From assembly GCA_002414185.1 (NCBI GenBank), contig DHYS01000034.1:1-17125 (forward strand): a DNA stretch of 17,125 nt. The letters are read 5' to 3'. Shown piece by piece: positions 1-7,940 of this stretch; the stretch's first letter is position 1; every line of letters starts with the position of its first letter. The translations under genes were made by a program, and so were the position numbers. This DNA is from Patescibacteria group bacterium UBA5124 (GTDB lineage: Bacteria; Patescibacteriota; Gracilibacteria; Absconditabacterales; Absconditicoccaceae). The notes under the pieces were generated by a model, which saw nothing but the letters and a program-made list of their open reading frames with translations, did not search any database and was not told where the DNA came from.

Positions 1-268
1 TAATTCCATCTTGTACAGAAAAACAAAGTCCATGAGCTTCTCATTCTCCATGATATGGATCTTGTCCAAGAATTACGACTTTTACCTGATCAAAGGGAGT
101 CTGATTAAATGCATTAAATATATCAGATCATTTAGGATATACTATATTACCAGATTGTTTTTCTTGCAAAAGAAAGTCCTTTATTTTAGTAAAATAAGGT
201 TTTTGAAATTCATCACCAAGAATATTCTTCCAAGAATTATCCATTTGAATAGTATCAACATTAATCAT
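1..268 (-). CDS. ung: Uracil-DNA glycosylase, 5' part only (runs off the window)
   Basis: This is the N-terminal 89 residues of a family 1 uracil-DNA glycosylase, which removes uracil from DNA to start base excision repair. The water-activating motif GQDPYHG is present at residues 68-74 (catalytic Asp70), preceded by the usual VKVVIL strand and followed by GEGEAHGLCFSV, the family's Pro/Gly-rich loop and phenylalanine strand. Two in-frame TGA codons (residues 47 and 76) must be read as Gly. The second is the invariant glycine three residues before the conserved AHG, which supports table 25. The ATG at 266-268 begins a typical N-terminus (WKNILGDEF). No Shine-Dalgarno motif precedes it. The C-terminal half, with the HPSP-type leucine loop, lies outside the window. 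The identification is secure. Confidence 0.95.
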
Positions 269-321
269 AGAAATTAATTAATAATAAATAAAGACTTATT
301 AAGAATATCTTTTTTTTTTAC

Positions 322-359
322 AATAAAAAAAATAGACATCCATACTTTATGGATATCTA
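322..359 (-). terminator. Intrinsic terminator after the DUF378 gene
   Basis: Positions 331-343 pair with 347-359 in a 13-bp stem (one G.U pair on the minus strand) with a 3-nt loop. On the minus strand a run of eight T residues (plus-strand A tract 323-330) follows. It ends the DUF378 transcript before ung. Confidence 0.75.
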
Positions 360-369
360 TCTTATTTAT

Positions 370-573
370 TTATTTTTTACAATTACAATCTGTTAATGCA
401 GCATAAGCAACAAAAATTGCAGAAAGTCAAACTAATGAATATACAACACGAGATAAGCTTGACATATCACCAAACAACCAGGCAACTAAATCAAATCCAA
501 AGAAACCAACTAATCACCAATTAAGACCACCAACTACTAAAAGTAGTAATGCAATAATATAAACAGTTTTCAT
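370..573 (-). CDS. Small DUF378-family membrane protein
   Basis: This is a 67-aa integral membrane protein of the DUF378 (YuzA-like) type. An N-terminal helix (residues 3-15) leads into the family signature GGLNWGLVGFFGFDLV (residues 15-30). A second helix (about 43-60) contains SRVVYSLVGLSA, and the protein ends in DCNCKK. TGA encodes Gly20, inside the invariant NWGLVG motif, and Gly49, in the second helix. The standard code would cut the protein to 19 residues. It has its own hairpin terminator downstream and a TATAAT element upstream near 646-651, so it is probably transcribed alone. The function of the family is unknown. The start ATG is at 571-573. Confidence 0.85.
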
Positions 574-645
574 AACGATATGTATTAAAAGATAAAAAAC
601 ATAATAAATGCTTTCTATCAAAGATCTAAGTGAGATCAAAAGATC

Positions 646-674
646 ATTATATCAACTTATCATCTACAACAAGA
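646..674 (-). promoter_or_regulatory. Possible promoter for the DUF378 gene
   Basis: A perfect TATAAT lies on the minus strand at 646-651, about 70 nt upstream of the DUF378 start. The matching -35 region (about 667-674) is poor, so this rests on the -10 element alone. Confidence 0.3.
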
Positions 675-699
675 TACGATTACAAAAACAAAAATCAAG

Positions 700-723
700 A
701 AAAAAAACTAGTCTTATGACTAG
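700..723 (-). terminator. Intrinsic terminator after tRNA-Trp
   Basis: A perfect 6-bp stem (CTAGTC/GACTAG, 708-713 with 718-723) with a 4-nt loop is followed on the minus strand by a run of seven to eight T residues (plus-strand A tract 700-707). It lies 12 nt past the tRNA discriminator base and closes the rnpB-tRNA transcript. Confidence 0.8.
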
Positions 724-734
724 ATCTTTTAGAT

Positions 735-806
735 CAGGGCCGGCAAGAATTGAACTCGCGACGCGATTCTTTGGAGACTTCCGCTCTACCACTGAGCTAC
801 GGCCCT
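735..806 (-). tRNA. trnW: tRNA-Trp(CCA), with an abnormal anticodon stem
   Basis: The cloverleaf reads on the minus strand. A 7-bp acceptor stem (AGGGCCG/CGGCCCT) carries A1-U72 and discriminator G73, as in bacterial tRNA-Trp. The D arm is GCTC/GAGC, the anticodon loop is CTCCAAA (U33, anticodon CCA, A37), and the T arm is GCGAG/CTTGC with a 7-nt loop. No CCA is encoded. The anticodon stem is odd: GAAGT faces GAATC, giving pairs 27-43 and 28-42, mismatches A29xA41 and G30xA40, and a U.G pair at 31-39. A Gly assignment fits badly because it would put C at position 33. The gene lies about 8 nt downstream of rnpB and ends at its own terminator. Confidence 0.85.
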
Positions 807-814
807 ATAATTTA

Positions 815-1138
815 CATCTAATGAATAAGCCTGATTCTGTATAAAGGTGGAATATATCTAACTCAGCTTATAGCTAAGATCTGCACTCTCCTCTATTACT
901 AGAGAACAAGCTTGCACCGGTTATGGTTTACCACTCGAACACCCATCAGGTGAACTGAGAAGAAGTATCCTACAAAGTAAGAATCTTCACGTTGCATCTT
1001 TCCTACGCAGTAGTGCGTAGTAGTTTACGTTTCTGTGGCACTTTCATTTATTTCATTCAACATCCGTTAGATGCTAACCTTTTTATGGTGTCAGGACTTT
1101 CCTCTCCGATTACTCAGAGTACCACCATACATTAGACG
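815..1138 (-). ncRNA. rnpB: RNase P RNA (bacterial type)
   Basis: This is the catalytic RNA of RNase P, which cleaves the 5' leader from tRNA precursors. The conserved regions appear in order on the minus strand. GAGAGGAAAGTCC (P4 5' strand) lies near 1094-1106, AGTGCCACAGAAAC lies in the middle, and ACAGAATCAGGCTTAT (P4 3' strand) lies near the 3' end. The ends pair as P1: TCTAATG near 1136 with CATTAGA near 817. The total is about 324 nt, within the normal range; ends are estimated from P1. The 3' end lies about 8 nt from tRNA-Trp, so the two are probably co-transcribed and the RNA may process its own transcript. A possible promoter lies just upstream. Confidence 0.93.
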
Positions 1139-1144
1139 GTAGTC

Positions 1145-1172
1145 GTTTTAGTGAATTGAGCTTCAAATGCAA
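1145..1172 (-). promoter_or_regulatory. Possible rnpB promoter
   Basis: On the minus strand TTGCAT (1167-1172) is 16 nt from TAAAAC (1145-1150). The expected transcription start, near 1138, coincides with the predicted 5' end of rnpB. The -10 is only a 4/6 match. The TTGCAW -35 recurs at other promoters in the window. Confidence 0.4.
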
Positions 1173-1188
1173 TAGAAATTACACACAA

Positions 1189-1219
1189 CAAAAAACCTGA
1201 ACCCCAAAATAGGATTCAG
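1189..1219 (-). terminator. Intrinsic terminator after lysS
   Basis: On the minus strand an 8-bp stem CTGAATCC/GGGTTCAG (1197-1204 with 1212-1219, one G.U pair) is followed by GTTTTTTG. It lies 12 nt past the lysS stop and separates lysS from rnpB. Confidence 0.75.
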
Positions 1220-1230
1220 ATTTTAGTATT

Positions 1231-2841
1231 TTATTCAATTTCTTCATCAATATTTTCTTTAGAAACTTCAGGTTTCATAAGAGGAAACATTACCACATCT
1301 CTTAGATTATCTTGTTCTGTAAGAATAGCTAATATTCTTTCCAATCCCATTCCAAATCCTGATTGAGGAGGCATACCATATTCCATCGCCATTACAAATG
1401 AATCATCACTTGCTGTAGCTTCTTCATCTCCCTTAGCAGCAGCTTCAGCTTGCTTATCAAAGTTTTCTTGTTGAAGAAGGGGATCTACTAATTCAGAATA
1501 TGCTTTACAAATTTCCCATCCATTAACCAACAATTGAAATTGTTCTACAATACCAGAGTCTTTATCAGATATTCTAGCCAATGGCTGCATAATCACAGGA
1601 TAATTGTAAATAAATGCAGGCCCAATAATTTTTGGTCTCAATACTTTTTTGTACAAATAATCTATCAAAGTAGTAGTTCCCATGTGATCCATTTTTTCAA
1701 ATTGAATACCTTTAGCTTTAATGTCTTCTCTAAGCTTATCTGCATCATCCATACCATACTGAGTAATATCAATACCAGACGAATCCAAGATTCCTTTCGT
1801 ATAATCTATTCTCTCCCATGGCGTAGTAAAATCTACATCCTTAATTTCACCTTCTTTATCTTTTACCTTTAATATCTTAGGAAGTCCCAATTTATCAAAC
1901 AAATAATCAAACATTTTTTCTGTAAACAACATATTATCTTCATAGTTCCAGTAGACAGCATAATGCTCTACCTGAGTAAACTCTTGAAGATGAGAAGGAT
2001 CAGATCATTCGTTTCTAAAGTCCTGCCCTATTTCAAATACCTTTTCAAATCTACCAACAGTAGCCTTTTTGAGTGATGTTTCAAAAGCAATTCTCAAATA
2101 TACATCTACATCAAAATCATTATGATGAGTAACAAATGGTCTAGCAGCAGCACCACTTGCAGCATTATCCAATATAGGAGTTTGTATTTCTACAAAACCT
2201 TCTTGCGTATAAAAATCTCTTAATACCTTATAAAATTTAGACTTTAACAAAAATCTTTGATATGATTCTGGATTCATAGTCATATCCAAATATCTTTTTC
2301 TATAAATATCTTCTTGATCTTGAATACCGTGAAATTTTTCTGGTAATGGTCTAATTGTTTTTGAAAGGAAAGTAAACGCAGATACAAAGATAGTTAATTC
2401 ACCCTTATGAGTTCTAAATATCTCCCCTTCTACACCGATAAAATCACCCATATCTACCATTTTTTCCATAAACTTATAAGCAGACATTTCTTCTTCCCCA
2501 CTAGGAAGAGAAAATAATTTTTCTCCATTTTCATTTACAATCACGCAATTATCTCTATGAAACATCAATTGAATTTGCTCTGTACTATCCAAAAGTCTAG
2601 CAAAAGCCAATTTTCCATGCCCACGATAAAGCATAACTCTACCTGCAGTCTTCACTTGATTCACAGGATTAAGAATAATATCATTAATATCACGAAGCTC
2701 CTTATCTTGATATGCAGAAATAATATTCCCCATCATATCTTTTTTAGAAAAACTTTGAGCATAAGGAACAATTCCCATTGCCTTTATTTTATGAACTTTT
2801 TGAATACGAACCTCACGTTCTGACAATTGATTTTCCACCAT
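1231..2841 (-). CDS. lysS: Lysyl-tRNA synthetase (class II)
   Basis: This is a 536-aa class II LysRS, which charges tRNA-Lys. An anticodon-binding OB fold (about residues 50-150, VKTAGRVMLYRGHGKLAFA) is followed by the catalytic domain. Motif 1/2 is FEIGQDFRNEGSDPSHLQEF and motif 3 is GFGMGLERILAILT, then the LRDVVMFP strand. Gly279, the invariant glycine of FRNEG, is encoded by the only TGA of the gene; the standard code would split the protein there. I chose ATG 2841 rather than the in-frame TTG at 2856 because the TTG lies in A/T-rich leader sequence. LysRS is usually about 490-510 aa, so this one is slightly long. It is last in a probable operon behind the pilin gene (51-nt gap). A minus-strand TATAAT at 2870-2875 could give it its own promoter, but no good -35 is present. 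Confidence 0.97.
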
Positions 2842-2892
2842 TTCAATAATAAACAATAAATAAAATCAGATTATAAATTTTGATATGCATTA

Positions 2893-4035
2893 CTATTTTT
2901 TGATATAATTGTTTTTTGTATTAAAGGTTGTCTGCAACGTAAATTGGAAATTATTTATAGACTCATGCAATCTCTTTTGCCACACTCATCAATAAAGTTT
3001 CGTTTTCAACGAGACAGTAAAATATGGATTAATCTGAACCATATCTTCTGCCCATGCATATTCAGGATCTTTAGTAGGATATACTACAATATTTCGATTA
3101 ATAACTGTAACATTTCTATCAAATATATTAACCCAACCATCATTTTGATCTATTGGCAAACGATATCATGAATACACATTTCCTATTCAACTTCAATTAC
3201 AAATAAATCATTGAGAGTAATCACAAGCCCAGGTATCTGTTGTTCAATCATATACACCAGAGGTAGTTAACGGATTAAATGAATGATTATTACCCGCATC
3301 AAATCCTTTTAATTTAAGCATTTGTAAGGTATATCGATATTCATTATCTCATGTTATTACTCCATCTCCATTCCAATCCCCACTCTCAACCAATATTCTT
3401 CTAATAAACACTCTATCTTTTTTACTTTGTGAAATCAGATACAATTCCTGAACTCATGTAGCATCTTGAATAGCATTTGGTCATTTACCATAATCTACAT
3501 CATCACCATCTCAAATCACTCAAACTGCAAAATCAGCATCAGCTTTCATATCTATAAACTGAAAAGTATATTCTCCATAAGATTGATGACCACTAATAAA
3601 ACATCAAGATCATTCAGACAAAGTAAGATTTTGAGCAACATATTGATTTCATAATATATATCATGTAAGAGAACTACAAGAATATAAGTGATGTTCACCT
3701 GTATTTGAAAATAATGTATTATAATTTCAATAAGCAGTATAATTATCACAATATCAATTTAATCAAACATTCCACTGAAAATTATTTTGATATCCACTAT
3801 CGCAACCTACATTTTTCCTATTAAAATATTCTTCATAATCAATAGTAAAATCTCTAAGTAAAAGATTTACTCTCTCCATCATATAATATGTTTTTTCTAA
3901 GAGTCATGCCCTTGCTTGAAAAGCATATCTATATTTTATAATTCCCATATACGCATTAAAAACAACCGTCATCAACAAAAAAAATCACGTAATCGAAATT
4001 ATTATTTCTATCAGGGTAAATCACTTTTTTTTCAT
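2893..4035 (-). CDS. Type IV prepilin-like surface protein
   Basis: This 380-aa protein begins MKKKGFTLIEIIIS, a class III prepilin signal. A short basic leader is cleaved by prepilin peptidase after Gly5, mature Phe follows, Glu10 is the conserved +5 Glu, and a hydrophobic helix runs to about residue 30. Gly5 itself is a TGA codon, and about 20 more TGA codons follow. The body is large for a pilin. It has several cysteines, a calcium-loop-like segment DWNGDGVITGDN (residues 220-231) and a C-terminal INNFQFTLQTTFNTK strand typical of pseudopilin-like proteins of this lineage. Two CGA codons occur (residues 234 and 314). It lies 25 nt after the peptidoglycan-binding gene and 51 nt before lysS. 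It could be a major pilin or a large minor pilin or pseudopilin; the sequence does not decide. Confidence 0.85.
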
Positions 4036-4060
4036 ATAGTAATATCATACAATTTTAAAA

Positions 4061-5563
4061 CTATCCTTTTAATAGTTGATTTAATTTTGCTCTTGTAGCA
4101 GGTCCCATCCATCACCATGTTTGAGGTTTATTTTCATATCACTTCAATATTCAGTTAGCAAGTTGAAATTGATAAACTGCATTTTTAGTTTGTTTATCAT
4201 ACATTCCATTCACTTCTCCAGTATAAAAACCTATTGAAGTAAGCAATTGTTGAAGTATTTTAATATCAGAATGCTTTTGATTGGTAGTAAACGGTCTCGT
4301 AAAGGTAAAATTTGTTACGGTAAAACTAGATGTTTGCGTCGAAGAAGATTGTTCTGAAGAAACAGTTGAAGATAAAGAAGACACTTCTCATCTATATATA
4401 GCAAGCAAAGAACTAATTTTTTGATTCATAGCAGTAGTAAAAGTTTTTAGCATTTCTTTTTGTCCTGAAGAAACAGTTGTAAACCAAGCTAAAACCTTAT
4501 TTTGAAAATCTATATTTGAGGTAGTAACTCACGAAAAAGATAATGTAGTACCAAAATTAGTAATTTTTTGTTGAAGACTAAGAGCATCAGTGTCAAATCA
4601 TGTACTCGTTAATAATGTTGTACACTGATACGTATTTGAAGAAAAATATTTTTTATAGAAAATATCAAGCTGATTTTTCAATGACAAATACTCTTTGTTG
4701 TCATACCATTGAGACAAAAAGAGATTTAATTTTTCATCAAATTGCATAGCAAAAAGCCCTATTGCATAATCTTTTTGAGTAGATAACTCTCAAGAAAGTG
4801 TTTTTAATATTCTATATCTTTTTACCTTAACATTAGCTAAATTTTGCATTGAAGTATCCAAACCAGATAGAGAAGCTGACTTTATTTTTTGAATTTGAGT
4901 AAAGAAAGCTTTTCACGTTCCAGCTAAATTTTCACGAAATGTAGATAATTTATCTGTTATTTGTTGAAAATCAGAAGTAAGTGACTGTATTTTTTGTATC
5001 TTTGCAGATATAGCAGTAACTAAGGTTTGATTCTTTGTTGTATAATCATCTACATCTTGAATAAATGTAGCTATTTTGCTTTGATATGAACTTTGAAAAT
5101 TTTGTGCAAGCTGTTTATTTTCAGTTATTAGGATCATAAACTCTCAAGAAAGCTTAGCATATTCTGATGTATATGACGACCCGCTAGCAAACAAAACTAC
5201 AGAAGTATCTTTTTCCAAAGTATATTTTTGTTCTATATCAACTAAATCTGTATATATTCTATTATACGTAGTAAGAAATTCCATTTTTAAAGTTTTCATA
5301 TCAGATTGCATTTGTTGAAGAAACAAATCACCATCCATTACACCAAGACAAACTAAACTCTGATAATTAAGTGATTTAATTACAGATAGTGCAGATGTTT
5401 GAAATTGATTATAAACAGTTTGATAACTAGTATCATAAAGATTTTCTATTACTGTTTTTTGAGTTTTCATGGTTGTTAGAAGTGTACTTTCTCAAAAAGT
5501 AATTCATAAAAAAGAAAAAAAGAATATCAAAGAAAAAAATCAGATTTTTGTTTGTTTTTTCAT
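4061..5563 (-). CDS. Secreted helical protein with C-terminal peptidoglycan-binding domain
   Basis: This 500-aa protein starts with a signal peptide (MKKQTKIGFFSLIF..., cleavage likely near residue 25). A long helical, Gln/Lys/Ser-rich region (about 30-390) with coiled-coil character follows, then a Ser/Thr-rich linker (SSLSSTVSSEQSSSTQTSS). The C-terminus (about 425-500) is a PG_binding_1 domain: DIKILQQLLTSIGFYTG, VNGMYDKQTKNAVYQFQ, then GPATRAKLNQLL. It probably binds the cell wall and displays the helical part outside. In-frame TGA codons break it into three or more pieces under the standard code. It is first in the probable operon with the prepilin (25-nt gap), which suggests a role in anchoring or assembling a surface appendage (inference). 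I chose ATG 5563 because the signal peptide begins there. The central region matches no family I recognise. Confidence 0.85.
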
Positions 5564-5603
5564 GCTATTTTATGACAAGATAAATAGAATAATAAGCTAA
5601 AAA

Positions 5604-5631
5604 AATATATCATTACAAGCTAGTATTTCAA
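5604..5631 (-). promoter_or_regulatory. Promoter for the surface-protein/prepilin/lysS operon
   Basis: On the minus strand TTGAAA (5626-5631), a 16-nt spacer and TATATT (5604-5609) give an expected leader of about 33 nt before ATG 5563. Confidence 0.45.
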
Positions 5632-5664
5632 GTTGATTTTATATTTCAAAACCATAAAAGCATG

Positions 5665-5681
5665 TAAGTAAAAATTACTTA
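5665..5681. other. Short perfect inverted repeat upstream of clpP
   Basis: TAAGTAA and TTACTTA form a perfect 7-bp hairpin with a 3-nt loop, 31 nt before the clpP start in the region shared by two divergent genes. It could be an operator or an mRNA hairpin, but an AT-rich chance palindrome is equally possible. No convincing plus-strand promoter for clpP was seen around it. Confidence 0.25.
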
Positions 5682-5711
5682 TTAACTTATTTATCTATTT
5701 ATCCGTATAGT

Positions 5712-6299
5712 ATGGCACTAATTCCTAGCGTTATAGAAAAAGTAAAATGATGAGAAAGAGCTTATGACATTTACTCAAGATTATTAGAAGATAGAATTAT
5801 TTTCGTAGGAGAACCTATTCACTCAGATATGGTAAATAGTATCATAGCTCAAATGCTTTTTTTGGAAAAAAAAGATCCAGATAAAGATATTATTATGTAT
5901 ATCAACACTCCAGGAGGAGAAGTATATTCTGGTATGGCTATCTATGACACAATGCAATACCTCAAATGTGATGTATGTACTATTTGTATAGGATTAGCAG
6001 CATCTATGGGATCAGTGCTTCTAACAGCTGGAACAAAAGGGAAAAGATATATTCTTCCTCATAGCAAGGTTATGATCCACCAACCACTTATTTCATGAGG
6101 TGGAATCACAGGACAAGCTACAGATATACAAATCGAAGCTGAAGAAATGATGAAAGTAAAATCATTACTCACAGATATTATGGCAAAACATAGCGGGCAA
6201 AAAGTAGAAAAACTATCTCAAGATATGGAAAGAAACAAATGGATGACAGCTGATGAAGCACTCAAATATGGATTAGTAGATAAAATCATAAGTAAATAA
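5712..6299 (+). CDS. clpP: ATP-dependent Clp protease proteolytic subunit
   Basis: This is a 195-aa ClpP, the barrel-forming serine peptidase that works with ClpX or ClpC-type unfoldases. ERAYDIYSRLLEDRIIF opens the conserved core. The nucleophile Ser98 lies in GLAASMGSVLL and His123 in KVMIHQP. The third triad position, normally Asp in ERD(R/K), is Asn175 (ERNKWMTADEAL). The axial and handle region (GQATDIQIEAEEMM) is normal. Three TGA codons encode Gly: two near residues 13-14 and one at the glycine after HQPLIS. The start is ATG 5712, with no Shine-Dalgarno motif; the length is typical. It is transcribed alone and ends at a strong terminator. Some second ClpP copies (Listeria ClpP1) also carry Asn here and have lower activity, so another clpP elsewhere is possible. 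Confidence 0.97.
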
Positions 6300-6332
6300 C
6301 AAAAAAACCGCCAATAAAGGCGGTTTTTTTTA
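6300..6332. terminator. Bidirectional terminator between clpP and the 259-aa unknown gene
   Basis: AAAAACCGCC and GGCGGTTTTT form a GC-rich stem around a 6-nt loop (AATAAA), with A and T tracts on both sides. It starts one base past the clpP stop and also lies just past the stop of the convergent minus-strand gene. Confidence 0.92.
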
Positions 6333-6342
6333 AATTATATAA

Positions 6343-7122
6343 TTAATTAAAACTCGAAAGCAATTTATCAGCATCAGCCTTATCCTTGTCTTCTTGTTTA
6401 GCCATCATATTAGTATCCAATGCTCCTCCAGGAACATATGGAGTAATCATAGCAATCAAATCTTTTTCTTTAGAAATATTCTCATTTAATCTTTTCTTTG
6501 ATAAAGCAACAAGATTAGCATCTGCAGATTTATCTATTTTTAAATTAAGATCATTAACATCTGCTTTTACCTGATCTAAGTATTCTGGCAAGAATTTTTC
6601 AAATCAAGCTTTAAAGAAAAAATCTTTAGTTCAATTATAAAGACGAGAAAATAACTGATTAATATCAGGTGAATATTGAAAAATAGGAGCTAATTTTTTA
6701 TAAAGAGCATCTTTTGAAGTTTGAGACATTGTTACATCTATTAATTTACCTTTTTGATCTCTCACAGATCTCATAGGTATACGTATCAAATCATGCAAAT
6801 AAGGCTTCATATCTATCCCAGAAAGAACCATTGCTTTTACAATAGTATTTACCTTCTGTTCATCCGTAAATCAATCCAAAACTTTAGAAGCTTCTGGACT
6901 TTTTGCAAGTTTCTCAAGAAGAACAGATGAATTTAGAGTATCCATTGTTTTAACTAAATCCATAAATTTATTTACTTGATTTCTTAAATCTGACTCATCT
7001 TCATTATGATGTTCATTTTTATTATTTGTATACAACATATCTTCCAAACTTTTCTTCATAGATTCAGTTTCTTGCAATTTTTGATCAACAACTTCATTAT
7101 TTTTATCTTGTTCCAATGCCAT
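6343..7122 (-). CDS. Unknown 259-aa charged helical protein
   Basis: No family is recognised. The protein has no signal peptide or membrane segment and is rich in Lys, Asp, Glu and Leu, so it is probably cytosolic. An acidic/polar N-terminus (residues 1-50, NNKNEHHNEDESD) precedes a helical body. It ends in an Asp/Lys-rich tail (AKQEDKDKADADKLLSSFN). Three in-frame TGA codons join three fragments; they fall in LDGFTDEQ, YNGTKDFF and KAGFEKFL. It has its own promoter and ends at the terminator shared with clpP. Its composition resembles the 474-aa protein at 7941-9365, but I see no clear homology. The start is ATG 7122, with no Shine-Dalgarno motif. Confidence 0.8.
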
Positions 7123-7154
7123 TTTAATAAATTAGAATATAAATCTTTCAATAT

Positions 7155-7182
7155 ATTATAAATATACTTAAAGTTTTTGCAA
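7155..7182 (-). promoter_or_regulatory. Promoter for the 259-aa unknown gene
   Basis: On the minus strand TTGCAA (7177-7182), a 16-nt spacer and a perfect TATAAT (7155-7160) give a leader of about 26 nt before ATG 7122. Confidence 0.55.
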
Positions 7183-7191
7183 ATTTTTAGA

Positions 7192-7219
7192 TTGACTTTT
7201 ACTATAAAATATATAGAAT
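7192..7219 (+). promoter_or_regulatory. Promoter for the CAP-domain gene
   Basis: TTGACT (7192-7197), a 16-nt spacer and TAGAAT (7214-7219) give a leader of about 27 nt before ATG 7253. It diverges from the promoter of the 259-aa unknown gene. Confidence 0.5.
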
Positions 7220-7252
7220 ATAAGAAATATTTTATCATAAAATAAATCTTAT

Positions 7253-7927
7253 ATGAAATTTAATAAAATACTACCAACAGTATGACTTATGATGCGATGA
7301 TATTCTAGTTTTGCACAGCTACAAACTAATAATAAAACAAAAGAAGAAATAACACAAACTTTATTGTGTCCTAATTTTTCTGCAAAAACAGCTTTCAAAG
7401 ATATTTTATTAAACACAAAAAATTGATTATGACAAACAGATACTTTAAAATGATTAGAAATATTTAAAAGACTTTTTCTGGAAGAAATAAACAAACAAAG
7501 AGGTTTAAGAGATCTTCCTCCATTAAAAATTGCTCCAAATTTACAAATTTCTTCAAAAAAATTTGCAGAATATATGAAACAACAACAAAAACGAGGTCAT
7601 ACCGTAAATGGAAAAACACTTCAAGATATGTGAGTAAATTTAGATGAATATTTAGTTTTACTAGAAAATGTAGCAAAAAACAGTCCTCGAAGTTCTGCAG
7701 AAGATATTATACAATGATGGCTCTATCTCGATCAAATACAAGATAGTGTAATGCAAATTAAAAGAAAAATACCTACTCACGACAATGCTATATTAAATAA
7801 GAATATAGATTACATAGGATATGATATAACTATAGATGAAAATGCATATTTATATATTGTAATGCAAACAGGAACAAAAGATCCTCAAAAAAGAGAAAAG
7901 TACAAAACTATAATTTCTACAAAATAA
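7253..7927 (+). CDS. Secreted CAP/SCP-domain protein
   Basis: This 224-aa protein has a short signal peptide (MKFNKILPTVGLMM, cleavage likely after FA near residue 21) and one CAP (SCP/PR-1-like) domain from about residue 75. The family pattern is visible: EEINKQRGLRDLPPLKIAPNL, then the AEYM helix, GHTVNGKTL (His116), LLENVA (Glu138), an IIQGW helix and THDNAILN (His176), then YIGYDI and YLYIVMQTG strands. Bacterial CAP proteins are extracellular and of mostly unknown function. Six TGA codons encode Gly. Three CGA codons occur (residues 15, 114 and 146). Residue 15 lies in the signal-peptide core, and residue 114 sits two residues before His116, where an aromatic is usual. The stop is only 13 nt from the stop of the convergent operon, with no terminator between. 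Confidence 0.87.
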
Positions 7928-7940
7928 TTATTAGAAAACA

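Noticed and set aside
11..277. Plus-strand open frame of 88 codons
   Set aside because: It is antisense to ung, which has clear catalytic motifs on the minus strand.
735..806. tRNA read as tRNA-Gly(UCC)
   Set aside because: That register puts C at position 33 and does not improve the stem. A1-U72, G73 and loop CTCCAAA point to Trp.
608..844. Plus-strand open frame of 78 codons
   Set aside because: It runs antisense across the tRNA-Trp gene into the rnpB 3' end and resembles no protein.
2842..2856. TTG at 2856 as the lysS start
   Set aside because: It adds five residues without family support; ATG 2841 is in frame and more typical.
3552..3749. Minus-strand open frame of 65 codons inside the prepilin gene
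   Set aside because: It is in another frame from the prepilin and is a low-complexity Ile/Leu-rich shadow.
5706..5711. TATAGT as the clpP -10 box
   Set aside because: It directly abuts the clpP ATG, so transcription would start inside the gene. No later start keeps the conserved N-terminus.
5712..6299. clpP (and gatB, lysS and others) as pseudogenes with premature stops
   Set aside because: All interruptions are TGA, none are TAA or TAG, and each falls where the family has or tolerates glycine. Recoding explains them all.
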